Of a stretch of DNA of 64,000 nt, positions 16,712 to 26,509 are shown piece by piece. The translations under genes were made by a program, and so were the position numbers. The DNA comes from CBDFKS01 sp965248905 (GTDB lineage: Bacteria; Chloroflexota; Dehalococcoidia; Lucifugimonadales; JAGWBF01): assembly GCA_965248905.1 (NCBI GenBank), contig CBDFKS010000006.1:454268-518267 (forward strand), written 5' to 3'. The notes under the pieces are model-generated. The model worked only from the letters and a program-made list of their open reading frames with translations, made no database searches and was not told the origin of the DNA. Position 1 is the first letter of the stretch. Each line of letters opens with the position of its first letter.

Positions 16712-18478
16712 ATGCCTAAAACTAAGCGAATATTACTTATCCAGCCGGAATCCGTCGGCGGTAACTTCGAGTACGTGGCCATACCCAGGCAAGGGATGCT
16801 CTTCCTTTCCGCGGCCTTAAAGCAGTGGGAGGGTCCGTATCTTTACGACACTGAGATATGGTTCGAAGATCGCAGTGGGCCGATAGATCCAGATTCGGAC
16901 CTGGACGGGGTGGACATCCTGATGGTCACCGCCCTCATCAACGAAGCGCCCAGGGGCTACAAGATCGCCAAACTGGCCAAGGCACATCACCCTGACCTCG
17001 TTACCGTGGGCGGTGGGCCACAAATGAGCCCCTTGCAAGAAGAGGCGATTCGGGAAGGCGGCTTTGACGTTATCGTAAACAGGGAGGGCGAGGATATCAT
17101 AGGCCAGCTTTCCGATGTCCTTCTGAGCTATAAAGGCGCCGAGCTGACCAAGTACTTGTCCAAAATACCTGGTATATCCTTCATGCAGGATGGGCACCTG
17201 GTCCAGACTCCTAGAGTTGGGGTCATCAGCCCTGATTTCGTCGAGTTGCCGGACTTCCGTGCGATAAGAGACCTTACCCCCAACTTCCCAATGGCGGGAG
17301 GTGTGCTGGAGACCGTTCGAGGATGCACTGAAAAGTGCACCTATTGCCAGGTTATTCAGCAGTTCCTGGGATATCGGCTTATTGACAGAAAAACTGAGCT
17401 CAAACGGCTGCGTCAGCTTCGCCAGCTGGCTGCCGATGGACTTATACACACATCCAGAGATGGCAGGTTCAGTGTCTTCATATCGGACGACCTGCATCCC
17501 CCGCCCCTTCGAGCCGTGAAATATAGAAACGAGCGACTAGAAAGGCTCAAGAGCTGGAAGGGCCACACCGACGATATGTACATGATTTGCCAGACTAGAG
17601 GCGAGATCGGACAGGACCCGGAGCTCGCCGATGCCCTGTATGATGCAGGGATTCGCATGCTATATGTGGGTGTGGAGTCGGATAATGCCGAGAATCTAAA
17701 GGTCGTTAACAAGCGCCAGGACCCGGGTCAGATGCACAAAGACCTGGTGCGGCTCAATGAGATTGGCTTCACAATCGTGGCCATGACCATAATTGGCCTA
17801 CCCTACGACACTGAAAAAAGTATCATGGAAATGGCTGACTGGGTTACGACCGTCAGCAAATACCAGACCGCGAACATGCTCACACCGCTACCAGCCACGT
17901 CTAACTGGACGGACCTCACTCCTCTGGACGAAAATGGCAACATTCTGGCCCCGGGACAGATACGTCCCTACCATCTCTACACAGGCCGGCAGTTCGTACA
18001 TCACGATGAGCGGTGGAGTATGGAGGAGTCCCGACAGCTTTTCGACAGGTATCATGCTAAATTAAGCCCGGTGGACGAGCTATATAGCCGCATATTCAGG
18101 CTATTACAGTCATCTCGCTCCAGACCAAAGAATACGGTACGAGAGTTAAGCGGTAACATATCTGCTAGGATCAACGAGTTTAGTGAAGTCCTCAGAACCC
18201 TGTCCGATTCTTCCAAAGAGTTGCCTGAGCCTATTTCAATCCGCATGTTTGAGATGAGTGAAGCCCTGACTAAATATCGACTTCAGTTGTCTGCAAATGG
18301 CAAAGAGCTTCCGGAGGTCATCTCGGCCCGTATAAGCGAAGCCAGCGAGGCTCTAGGAAAGTACAGGCTTCAGATAGCTAACACGGGTAGGGAGATAAGT
18401 GAGACCATATCTAGCCGTATAAATGAGGTCAACGAGGCCCTCGTAGGACTCTCCGCTTTTTCGAAAAAGCCTGCCTAG
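16712..18478 (+). CDS. B12-binding domain radical SAM protein with C-terminal helical repeats
   Basis: 588 residues. The N-terminal part (to about 180) resembles a cobalamin-binding Rossmann domain (VDILMVTALINEAPRGYKIA, TVGGGPQMSP). The radical SAM core has RGCTEKCTYCQV (Cx3Cx2C for the 4Fe-4S cluster) near residue 205 and VGVESDNAENL further on. The last 115 residues are about four degenerate 29-32 residue helical units, each with an I(S)xR(I/M)xExxEAL-like core. The catalysed reaction is unknown; relatives modify lipids, cofactors or peptides by methylation or rearrangement. It stands alone between pilT and fabF. Confidence 0.87.
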   Translation: MPKTKRILLIQPESVGGNFEYVAIPRQGMLFLSAALKQWEGPYLYDTEIWFEDRSGPIDPDSDLDGVDILMVTALINEAPRGYKIAKLAKAHHPDLVTVGGGPQMSPLQEEAIREGGFDVIVNREGEDIIGQLSDVLLSYKGAELTKYLSKIPGISFMQDGHLVQTPRVGVISPDFVELPDFRAIRDLTPNFPMAGGVLETVRGCTEKCTYCQVIQQFLGYRLIDRKTELKRLRQLRQLAADGLIHTSRDGRFSVFISDDLHPPPLRAVKYRNERLERLKSWKGHTDDMYMICQTRGEIGQDPELADALYDAGIRMLYVGVESDNAENLKVVNKRQDPGQMHKDLVRLNEIGFTIVAMTIIGLPYDTEKSIMEMADWVTTVSKYQTANMLTPLPATSNWTDLTPLDENGNILAPGQIRPYHLYTGRQFVHHDERWSMEESRQLFDRYHAKLSPVDELYSRIFRLLQSSRSRPKNTVRELSGNISARINEFSEVLRTLSDSSKELPEPISIRMFEMSEALTKYRLQLSANGKELPEVISARISEASEALGKYRLQIANTGREISETISSRINEVNEALVGLSAFSKKPA

Positions 18479-18517
18479 CTCTGTGACATGTAGCGAAAAC
18501 CAGGAAGTGTGTGAAGG

Positions 18518-19762
18518 GTGAAGAGCCGAGTATTTGTCACCGGTCTTGGCACGGTCAGTCCCCTCGGTCTAAACGTCTCCTCAACATGGGAAGCGCTTAT
18601 CAATGGTGTTTCCGGCGTGGACTTCATCACATCCTTTGAGTTGGATGGCTTCGAAACCAGGTTTGCGGCTGAAGTAAAAGGCTTTGTGGCGACCGACTAT
18701 CTGGAGAAAAAGGAAGCAAGGCGCATGGACCGCTTTGCCCAGTTCGCCGCCGTAGCTGCTACCGAAGCCCTGGCTCAGGCAGAGCTCAAAACAGACACCG
18801 TAGACCCTTACAGAGTAGCCGCGATCGTAGGCAGTGGTGTGGGAGGTCTGGTTACCCTCTCGGAGCAGTATGGCGTGCTCAAGGAGAAGGGCCCTCGGCG
18901 TGTTACTCCTTTCCTGATACCCATGATGTTGGCCGACATGGCCTCCGCTCAGGTCTCAATGGTGACAGGGGCCATGGGACCCAACTTCTGCGCCGTTTCC
19001 TCGTGTTCTAGTGGCGCCGACGCAATAGGTCAGGCCTGGGAGATGATCCATCGAGACGAAGCAGACGTCGTTATGGCTGGAGGCAGCGAGGCGCCGATAT
19101 GCCCCATTGCCGTCGCGGGCTTCAACTCCCTACGCGCCCTTTCCCGCCACAACGAAGATCCCCAAAAGGCTAGCAGGCCCTTCGATGCTCAAAGGGACGG
19201 ATTTGTGATGGGCGAAGGGTCCGCCATTCTTATCCTTGAAAGTCAAGAGAGCATGGAGAAAAGAGGAGCTAGACCTCTGGCTGAACTCATCGGCTATGGC
19301 GCTACCTCCGACGCCCACCATCTAACTGAGCCTTCCCCCGATGGTAGCAGTGCGGCTATGGCTGTAAAGCTGGCCATGAAACGTGCAGGAAAGGACCCAC
19401 AGGACATAGACTACATCAACGCCCACGGTACCTCCACTCCCTTGAATGATAGGCAGGAAACCCTGGCCATGAAGTCTGCCTTGGGAGAAGAGGCCTACCG
19501 CATTCCCATTAGCTCCACCAAGTCCATGACAGGCCACCTTCTGGGGGCAGGCGGAGCGTTGGAGGCAGTGACCTGTGTGCTCTCAATACAGCGTGGAATA
19601 ATGCCTCCGACCATAAATCTGGAACACCCTGACCCCGATTGCGATTTGGACTACACTCCAGGGGAAGCCCGAGTCCAGCCGATAAGGACTGCCATGAGCA
19701 ACTCCTTCGGTTTCGGTGGACACAACTCTGTCCTCATATTTAGCTCCGCAGACTCCAGTTAG
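18518..19762 (+). CDS. fabF: Beta-ketoacyl-ACP synthase II
   Basis: Elongates acyl-ACP with malonyl-ACP in fatty acid synthesis. The Cys-His-His triad is seen in AVSSCSSGADAIG, NAHGTSTPLND and KSMTGHLLGAGGALE; the C-terminal NSFGFGGHNSVLIF is typical. 414 residues is the normal length. Start is GTG 18518, with AGGAAG 10 bases before it. No acpP or fabD is next to it; recJ follows after 17 bases. Confidence 0.95.
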   Translation: MKSRVFVTGLGTVSPLGLNVSSTWEALINGVSGVDFITSFELDGFETRFAAEVKGFVATDYLEKKEARRMDRFAQFAAVAATEALAQAELKTDTVDPYRVAAIVGSGVGGLVTLSEQYGVLKEKGPRRVTPFLIPMMLADMASAQVSMVTGAMGPNFCAVSSCSSGADAIGQAWEMIHRDEADVVMAGGSEAPICPIAVAGFNSLRALSRHNEDPQKASRPFDAQRDGFVMGEGSAILILESQESMEKRGARPLAELIGYGATSDAHHLTEPSPDGSSAAMAVKLAMKRAGKDPQDIDYINAHGTSTPLNDRQETLAMKSALGEEAYRIPISSTKSMTGHLLGAGGALEAVTCVLSIQRGIMPPTINLEHPDPDCDLDYTPGEARVQPIRTAMSNSFGFGGHNSVLIFSSADSS

Positions 19763-19779
19763 TCGAGCTCAGCTTACCC

Positions 19780-21468
19780 ATGGTAACGGAAATTGCCTCC
19801 AAACGGTTGTGGAACCTCCGCCCATCTGCTTCCCCGGATGCCCTGTCCTTCACTGATGCTCCACCTGTAGTCGCTCAAATCCTGTACAATCGTGGAATTA
19901 CGACTAGTGTTGAGCTGGGCTCGTTTCTAAACCCCTCTCTACACCATCCTGCTCTTCTCCCCGATATGGAAGCGGCCTGCCATCGCCTGAAAAATGCATT
20001 CCTGGCCAATGAGACCGTTGGGATTTTCGGCGACTTTGACGTGGATGGCGTCACCGGCACCGCCCTGGCGGCGCAAGCGCTGGGTGACCTGGGAATGACT
20101 GTTGTACCCTATCTGCCAGACCGTGTAACCGAGGGTCACGGTCTGAATGCCGCCGCTGTCCAGGCTCTGAAGGAGCAAGGTGTCACGGTCCTCATAACAG
20201 TTGATTGCGGAATTACTTCTCTGAGCGAAGTGAGCCTGGCCCAAGAGCTGGGGATGGACGTTATCATAACGGATCATCATGTTCCACCTCCAGCTTTACC
20301 CACCGCTCTCGCTATCATAGATCCCAAGCTTAACGGTTCAGATTATCCTTTTCCCGATCTGTCTGGAGCGGGTTTGGCTTTCAAACTTGTACAGGGTCTC
20401 TATGATAGTTTGGAACGCTCTTGGAACAGCGACCTTTTGGAGCTGGCGGCTCTGAGCACGGTGGCCGACCTCGTCGCTCTCAAGGATGAAAACAGGTTTC
20501 TTGTCAAAGAGGGCTTGAAGGCCCTGAGGAACACCCGGCGGCCCGGCCTGTTGGCCCTGTACGAGCGGGCTCGATTAAAGGCGAAATCCATAGATGCTGA
20601 GACCATCTCTTTTATGATAGCTCCTCGGCTAAACGCTGCAGGTCGGCTTGAGCATGCCTCAGCCAGCTATGGAATCCTATTGACCGACTCGCCCGCAGAG
20701 GCAGATCGACTGGCCACACGACTGGAAGCCCTGAACAAAGAGCGTCAAAAGCTAACTGAAGAAGCCCATGGCCGAGCAAGGGACGTGGTGATGAGTCAGG
20801 AATCCCTGCCACCAATCCTGCTAGTGGATGACGATCAGCTGTCCCCTGGAATTGCGGGTCTGGTGGCCAGCCGGCTGGTCGAGGAGTTCTACCGGCCTGC
20901 GATAGTCATGGCGGTGATGGACGACACTGTACGGGCCAGTGCTCGCAGTATCCCTGAGTTCGACTTGACCGTGGTGTTGTCACGCTGCGGTGACCTGTTC
21001 ATTAGATATGGCGGTCATCCGCAAGCGGCGGGCTTCGAAGCACGACATGAGAATCTGCCTTTTTTGAAGGAGAGGCTGAACAAAGAAGCTGGTACGATGC
21101 TACAAGATGCCAGCTTGCAGCCAGGTCTCAATATCGATGCGGAAGTATCGATATCAGGCCTCATGGGGGATACCTTCCGCTGGTTGAAACAACTGGAGCC
21201 CTTCGGTCCGGGCAATCCTACGCCAACTTTCTTGACACGCAATCTCAAGCTAATCGAAGCGCGGCAGGTAGGAGGCCAGGGGCAGCATATCAAGCTCAAA
21301 CTCAAAGAGGATAAGGTGGTCTGGAATGCCATGGCGTTCCGACAAGCTGACCGGTGGGTGCCAGACACTCAGCGATTGGACGTAGTCTACACCATCGGTA
21401 CCGACTCATGGGGAGGCACGGAGGTCCTGGCTCTGAAAATAATAGACTTCTGTCCAAGTGTTGATTGA
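19780..21468 (+). CDS. recJ: Single-stranded-DNA-specific exonuclease RecJ
   Basis: 5'-3' exonuclease in recombination and mismatch repair. The DHH domain shows GDFDVDGVTGTAL, ITVDCGI and ITDHHVPP, and the DHHA1 domain shows IRYGGHPQAAGF near residue 410, followed by the OB-like end with LEPFGPGNPTPTF. 562 residues is typical. It is 17 bases after fabF and probably co-transcribed. Confidence 0.95.
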   Translation: MVTEIASKRLWNLRPSASPDALSFTDAPPVVAQILYNRGITTSVELGSFLNPSLHHPALLPDMEAACHRLKNAFLANETVGIFGDFDVDGVTGTALAAQALGDLGMTVVPYLPDRVTEGHGLNAAAVQALKEQGVTVLITVDCGITSLSEVSLAQELGMDVIITDHHVPPPALPTALAIIDPKLNGSDYPFPDLSGAGLAFKLVQGLYDSLERSWNSDLLELAALSTVADLVALKDENRFLVKEGLKALRNTRRPGLLALYERARLKAKSIDAETISFMIAPRLNAAGRLEHASASYGILLTDSPAEADRLATRLEALNKERQKLTEEAHGRARDVVMSQESLPPILLVDDDQLSPGIAGLVASRLVEEFYRPAIVMAVMDDTVRASARSIPEFDLTVVLSRCGDLFIRYGGHPQAAGFEARHENLPFLKERLNKEAGTMLQDASLQPGLNIDAEVSISGLMGDTFRWLKQLEPFGPGNPTPTFLTRNLKLIEARQVGGQGQHIKLKLKEDKVVWNAMAFRQADRWVPDTQRLDVVYTIGTDSWGGTEVLALKIIDFCPSVD

Positions 21469-21538
21469 CATAACATAGTGTCGAGTCATCGGTGTAGCAG
21501 GGTCCCGGTTCTCTGAGTCCTCTAACTGGTATAATCGA

Positions 21539-22249
21539 ATGGTGAAATTACACGGCTTGCATTCTTGGCATGTCAGCATCAAGGAGGCTATAAGCCTTCA
21601 GAGCCAGCTGGCTCCTAAGGTGTCCTGCACGAGTACCATCCCAGAAAAGGTCTCCCATATAGCCGGGGTGGACATCTCGCCGCCCAACTCCGAGGGCAAA
21701 GTTCGCGCGGCTCTGGTTATTCTCAGCTACCCTGGGCTTGAATTGGAGGAGGTTTGTGTGGCTGATGGGGACCCGGGCCTGCCCTACGTACCCGGCCTAC
21801 TCTCCTTTCGTGAGATGCCAGTGATAGTGAGTGCGCTGGAAAGGCTGAAGCTGACCCCGGACATCATCATTGCTGATGGACAAGGCCTGGCTCATCCCAG
21901 GAGATTCGGCATTGCTTGCCACCTGGGGTTGTGGACATCTATCCCTACTATAGGCTGTGCCAAGTCGATCTTGGTCGGAAAGCACGAGTCCTTGGATCGT
22001 GAAGCAGGAGCAACATCCGAGCTGGTGCACCGAGATGAAGTGGTGGGCATGGCTGTTAGAACCCGCAAAGACGTGAAGCCCGTCTACGTATCAGTTGGGC
22101 ATAAAATAGACCTCGACAGTGCTGTGGGTTGGGTGCTTGCTAGCTGCACCGGCAAGCGATTGCCCGAGACTACCAGGCTGGCTCACAAGGCCGCTGCGGG
22201 CGACATCGAGCCCGGTCTACGAGGGCTTCTAGTCAAGAGCCCTGTTTGA
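21539..22249 (+). CDS. nfi: Endonuclease V (deoxyinosine 3' endonuclease)
   Basis: Nicks DNA near deoxyinosine. The catalytic Asp is in IAGVDIS, and the family core reads PYVPGLLSFREMPVIVSALE, then IIADGQGLAHPRRFGIACHLG and GCAKSILVG. 236 residues fits. A TATAAT at 21530-21535 ends only three bases before ATG 21539, so either the transcript is leaderless from the adjacent GTG (21542) or this is not the promoter. Confidence 0.92.
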   Translation: MVKLHGLHSWHVSIKEAISLQSQLAPKVSCTSTIPEKVSHIAGVDISPPNSEGKVRAALVILSYPGLELEEVCVADGDPGLPYVPGLLSFREMPVIVSALERLKLTPDIIIADGQGLAHPRRFGIACHLGLWTSIPTIGCAKSILVGKHESLDREAGATSELVHRDEVVGMAVRTRKDVKPVYVSVGHKIDLDSAVGWVLASCTGKRLPETTRLAHKAAAGDIEPGLRGLLVKSPV

Positions 22250-22320
22250 ATTTGCCATAGGCCTGGACATCCAGGTTCATCAATGATCAAGGAAAATCAT
22301 CTGCGTCGAAGGAGAAACAT

Positions 22321-23425
22321 ATGCAAGACCTCAAATTGAAGCTGACGGAGACACGCCGAAGCATCGAAGTTATCCTACAACGTCTTTGACATACCTCCTA
22401 AAGAGGCAGAAATAGAGCAGCTGGAACAAGAGTCCGGGCAGGCAGAGTTCTGGGATGATCCTCAGACTGCGCAGAAGAAGATGCGGCATCTGGCCCGGCT
22501 GAAAGAGAGAGTGGATCTATGGCGAGGCCTGGAGGCTAGAACGGCCTCGCTCATCGAGCTGACTGATCAGGCGATACAAGAGCAGGAATACTCCTTAGAA
22601 GATCTGCTGAGGACCGAAAGCGAAGAGATTTCGCGTACCCTTGAACGCGAGCAGTTCCAACTAACTCTTTCGGGACCGTATGACGATAGACCCGCTATTC
22701 TTTCAGTGTACGCGGGAGCAGGTGGCACCGAGTCCCAGGATTGGGCGGAGATGCTGCTTAGGATGTACCTGAGATGGTCCGAGAACTCAGAGGCCAAGTC
22801 CCAGGTGCTCGACCTTTCCTACGGCGAGGAAGCAGGGATCAAAAGCGTTACCGTAGAAATAGAAGGGGAATATACTTACGGATACCTCAAGGCGGAAGAA
22901 GGAGTACATAGGCTTGTCAGGCTGTCGCCCTTTGATGCGAACCACCTGAGGCACACCTCTTTTGCCCGGGTGGAGGTGCTCCCCAGCGCTGATGAAGACC
23001 CGGAGATCACCGTAAGACCTGAAGATATTAAGATCGAGTTTTTCCGCTCCAGCGGGCCCGGAGGCCAGAACGTGCAGAAAGTGGCCTCCGCGGTACGCAT
23101 CACTCATCTGGAAACCGGCATCGTGGTCGCCTGCCAGAATGAGCGTTCGCAGCATCAGAACCGAGAGTTTGCTATGAAGATTCTAATGGCCAAGCTGTTG
23201 GAGCGACAGGTGGAGCAACGGGCGGAGAAGTTGGCGCTTATGAAGGGGGAGCATATATCAGCAGAGTGGGGTAACCAGATCCGTAGCTACGTGCTGCACC
23301 CATACAAGATGGTCAAGGATCACCGGACTTCCTATCAGAGCAATGATCCAGAGAAAGTGTTAGACGGCGAGCTGGACGAGTTTATTCGGGAATACTTGAT
23401 GTCTACGGTCGGCGAGGCGCCATAA
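22321..23425 (+). CDS. prfB: Peptide chain release factor 2, programmed +1 frameshift
   Basis: Recognises UGA and UAA stop codons. ATG 22321 opens 22 codons ending in CTT, then TGA at 22387-22389; skipping one base (CTT T GAC) continues in frame to TAA 23425 as LDIPPKEAEIEQLEQESGQA. The tripeptide motif SPF (RLSPFDANHLRHTSF) and the catalytic GGQ (SSGPGGQNVQKVASA) are both present. The coding sequence is therefore 22321-22386 joined to 22388-23425 (about 367 residues, normal). Confidence 0.95.
22384..22390 (+). promoter_or_regulatory. prfB autoregulatory frameshift site CTTTGAC
   Basis: The slippery CTT and in-frame TGA followed by C match the classic RF2 site, where low RF2 favours the +1 shift. 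The usual Shine-Dalgarno-like AGGGGG just upstream is not seen; the preceding bases are GTTATCCTACAACGT. Confidence 0.9.
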
Positions 23426-23446
23426 GGAAGGCTCCGAGCCTGCGGC

Positions 23447-24652
23447 TTAGCAGTGCCAGAGGATATGACCCATCTTTGCGCGTTTGGTGTGCATATAGGC
23501 CCTGTTCTCGTCGTTGGCCTCTACCTCAATTGGCACTCTGTCCACGATCTCTAGGTCGTAGCCGGCCAACCCCACCAGCTTCCGCGGATTATTCGTGAGG
23601 AGGCGCATCTTCTTCACTCCCAACTCTACCAGGACCTGTGCCCCGATGCCGTAGTCACGTAGGTCCGACTCGAAGCCCAGCTTCTCATTTGCCTCTATGG
23701 TATCCATACCACTGTCCTGCAGGGAGTAGGCTCGTATCTTGTTATGAAGTCCTATACCCCTACCCTCTTGCTGCATGTATAGGAAGACGCCCTTACCCTC
23801 GTCGGCTATGATGTCCAAGGCCCGCTTGATCTGCTCGCCGCAGTCACATCTCAGGCTCCCGAAGACATCTCCGGTGAGGCACTCGCTATGTACCCTTACC
23901 AGAATGGGCTCGTCGGGCTCCCATTCACCCATGACAAGGGCTAGGTGCTCACCCGGATCAACTATGCTCTTATAAGCCATTATTTGAAATTCGCCATGTA
24001 CGGTGGGAAGGCGAGCTTCGGCGACCTTTTCCACTAGAGTTTCGTGTCGCCTGCGATAGGCAATGATCTGGGCGATACTGACCATCTTCAGATCATGCTC
24101 TTGGGCGAAGGCTTCCAGGTCGGGCATCCGCGCCATGGTGCCATCCGGGTTCATGATCTCGCAGACTATGCCCGCAGGGTACAGGCCGTTGATACGGGCG
24201 AGGTCTATGATAGCCTCGGTGTGGCCCGCTCTTACCAGCACACCACCCTCTTCGTATCTCAGAGGGAACAGGTGCCCAGGTCTCGCAAAGTCTGAGGCCT
24301 TGGCGTTAGAGTCTATTATGGCCTGTATAGTAATGGCCCTGTCCTGGGCTGAAATACCCGTAGTAGTGCCTTTGGTGTAGTCGACCGAGACGGTAAAAGC
24401 CGTGCCATGTTTCGCATTGTTCTGGCCATTGACCATCAGAGGCATCTCGAGCTGGTCCAGCCGATCGCCCATGACGGGCATGCACAGGAGACCTCGGGCG
24501 TGTTTAACAATGAAAGAGACCGCGTCTGCAGTCACTTTCTCAGCGGGCATGACGAGGTCACCCTCATTCTCCCGCTTCTCGTCGTCTACCACAATAAGGA
24601 ACTTTCCTTGGTTCAGCTCTTCCAAGGCTTCTTCTAGGGTCGCTAGAGGCAT
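23447..24652 (-). CDS. ribBA: Bifunctional DHBP synthase / GTP cyclohydrolase II
   Basis: Provides both early branches of riboflavin synthesis. Residues 1-200 are RibB (DDEKRENEGDLVMPAE, GDRLDQLEMP, AGHTEAIIDLARING) and 205-401 are RibA, with zinc cysteines in SECLTGDVFGSLRCDCGEQ and the active-site strings LYMQQEGRGIGL and LLTNNPRKLVGL. 401 residues is normal. Last gene of a dcd-ribD-ribE-ribBA operon; no ribH is in the window. Confidence 0.96.
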   Translation of the reverse strand: MPLATLEEALEELNQGKFLIVVDDEKRENEGDLVMPAEKVTADAVSFIVKHARGLLCMPVMGDRLDQLEMPLMVNGQNNAKHGTAFTVSVDYTKGTTTGISAQDRAITIQAIIDSNAKASDFARPGHLFPLRYEEGGVLVRAGHTEAIIDLARINGLYPAGIVCEIMNPDGTMARMPDLEAFAQEHDLKMVSIAQIIAYRRRHETLVEKVAEARLPTVHGEFQIMAYKSIVDPGEHLALVMGEWEPDEPILVRVHSECLTGDVFGSLRCDCGEQIKRALDIIADEGKGVFLYMQQEGRGIGLHNKIRAYSLQDSGMDTIEANEKLGFESDLRDYGIGAQVLVELGVKKMRLLTNNPRKLVGLAGYDLEIVDRVPIEVEANDENRAYMHTKRAKMGHILWHC

Positions 24653-24691
24653 GCAACTACTCCAAAGGTAGAGTAAGAGGGGATTATTATA

Positions 24692-25288
24692 TCACGACCT
24701 GAAAAGGCTTTCCACGTACTTGGCCAGAATGTCAACCTCCAGGTTGACGAAATCCCCAATTGACCGCTCCTTCAATACTGTGTTTTCCAGTGTATATGGT
24801 ATCACGGATATGGTAAAAGTCGAAGCTTTCTTCTTCGTAACGGTCAAGCTGATGCCATCGACAGCTACGAATCCCTTCTCCACGATATATGGCATCAGCC
24901 TTTTGGGGGCTCGGAAGCCCATCATCACGGAATCTCCTTCGGGCTTGGCTGAGGTGAACCTTCCTCGGGCGTCCACGTGGCCCTGGACTATGTGACCTCC
25001 AAGCCGGTCTGAGACCGCCAGAGACCGCTCCAGATTTACACCGTCTCCTATCGATAGAGAGCCCAGGTTCGTACGGCGTAGGGTCTCCAGCGCCAGATCC
25101 ACGCTAAAGCCATGGCCATCCAGCTTAACTGCTGTCAGGCAAGCTCCATTTACTGAGATGCTGTCTCCGAGCCGGAGATCGGACATTACCTTTTCAGCCT
25201 GGACAGATAGCTGACCTACACCCAGATCTTGGGATGGCGTGTCGAAGTGTACGACCCGGCCGACCTCTTCCACTATACCTGTGAACAT
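24692..25288 (-). CDS. ribE: Riboflavin synthase, alpha chain
   Basis: Dismutates two lumazine molecules to riboflavin. Two similar halves are seen: MFTGIVEEVGRV, SISVNGACLTAVKL and GGHIVQGHVDARG; then FVAVDGISLTVTKK and SIGDFVNLEVDILAKYVE. 198 residues. It starts 110 bases after the ribD stop and ends 39 bases before ribBA. Confidence 0.95.
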   Translation of the reverse strand: MFTGIVEEVGRVVHFDTPSQDLGVGQLSVQAEKVMSDLRLGDSISVNGACLTAVKLDGHGFSVDLALETLRRTNLGSLSIGDGVNLERSLAVSDRLGGHIVQGHVDARGRFTSAKPEGDSVMMGFRAPKRLMPYIVEKGFVAVDGISLTVTKKKASTFTISVIPYTLENTVLKERSIGDFVNLEVDILAKYVESLFRS

Positions 25289-25398
25289 ATGCTCCTTTCT
25301 GGCGTGAATGGCAGTGCTGGTAAGAAGGTGATTTTAAGAGCCCCTAACAAAACTCTTTTGGTGAACCATGGCCTAAAGGCAGGGGGTTTGATACCCTT

Positions 25399-26496
25399 TT
25401 AAGGGGGATAGCCGATGACCAGCAAGTCCTCCCCTAGCTGTTCTGCACGCACTCTTTGTAATCTAAGGGATTCCGTCATGTTAGCAACCCCGTTACCACC
25501 CACCGCCGACGGGGCGTTTTGGCCGCCTATGATAACAGGGGCGATAAATGCGGCAATCTTGTCTACCAAGTGATCGTCGAACAAAGAGCCCAGTAAGGTG
25601 CCTCCGCCCTCCACCAGGATGCTGAGCAAGCCTCTATTGCCCAACTCCTTGAAGAGAGCGCGGGGATCTATGTTCCTTCCATTAGACGTCGGTAGCTGTA
25701 GCACTTCAGCGCCTGCATCCTTCAACGAATGTGTCCGTTCCACTGGAGCTTCGGTGACAGCAATGAGTGTATGCCCAGGCTCTTTGAGCAGGCGGGCGTT
25801 GGGTGGTGTTCTAGCCGTTCCGTCAAATATCACTCGCAGTGGCTGACGCTCCAGGGATTTACCCTTCGCGTCCCGGACCGTGAGCTGTGGATCATCTCGC
25901 AATACGGTGTTTACACCGACCGCGATTGCGTCGGAAGTTCTGCGTATATCCTGTACGTAGGTTCGCGCCGCTACACCGGTGATCCATTTGGAGTCGCCGG
26001 TATGGGTAGCTATTTTGCCGTCCAGGCTCATGGCAAACTTGGCGGTGACGAATGGCAGCCCCGTATTGACGTGCTTGGCAAAGGCTTCAGACACTTCTCT
26101 GGCGGCTTCCTCTTCTTCGCCTGCGTATACTGTGATGCCTGCCGCTTCCAGCTCGGCCAGCCCCTTTCCGTTGACTGATGGGTTCGGGTCTCTGATAGCC
26201 ACATGTACTTCTGCTATGCTAGCTTCGATGATCGCTTGAGTACAGGGTGGAGTCCTGCCATAAGTACAGCAGGGTTCAAGGGTTACATATAGAGATGCAC
26301 CCCGCGCCTTCGGACCCGCCTCGTTCAGAGCGGAGATTTCGGCGTGGTTCTGCCCAGGTGGCAATGTATATCCCTCGCCCAGCACTATGCCCTCTTTGAC
26401 AATGACCGCACCCACCGCTGGATTTGGGCTGGTGGTGCCCAACGCCTGCCTGGCGAGTGCCAGAGCTCGTTGGATATGGTCTGTACTTGGGCTCAT
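25399..26496 (-). CDS. ribD: Bifunctional riboflavin deaminase/reductase
   Basis: Residues 1-145 are the deaminase, with zinc ligands in NHAEISALNEAG and EPCCTYGRTPPCTQAI. The reductase domain follows (FVTAKFAMSLDGKIATHTGDSKWI, DAIAVGVNTVLRDDPQLTVR, ILVEGGGTLLGSLF). A longer frame to 26583 exists, but the family begins at MSPSTDHIQRALALARQ, so ATG 26496 is chosen (365 residues), 13 bases after the dcd stop. No FMN riboswitch was recognised upstream. Confidence 0.95.
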   Translation of the reverse strand: MSPSTDHIQRALALARQALGTTSPNPAVGAVIVKEGIVLGEGYTLPPGQNHAEISALNEAGPKARGASLYVTLEPCCTYGRTPPCTQAIIEASIAEVHVAIRDPNPSVNGKGLAELEAAGITVYAGEEEEAAREVSEAFAKHVNTGLPFVTAKFAMSLDGKIATHTGDSKWITGVAARTYVQDIRRTSDAIAVGVNTVLRDDPQLTVRDAKGKSLERQPLRVIFDGTARTPPNARLLKEPGHTLIAVTEAPVERTHSLKDAGAEVLQLPTSNGRNIDPRALFKELGNRGLLSILVEGGGTLLGSLFDDHLVDKIAAFIAPVIIGGQNAPSAVGGNGVANMTESLRLQRVRAEQLGEDLLVIGYPP

Positions 26497-26509
26497 CAGA
26501 CCTTGACCG

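Noticed and set aside
25289..25398. FMN riboswitch between ribD and ribE or upstream of dcd
   Set aside because: No FMN aptamer core sequences recognised; the gap is only 110 bases and operon-internal.
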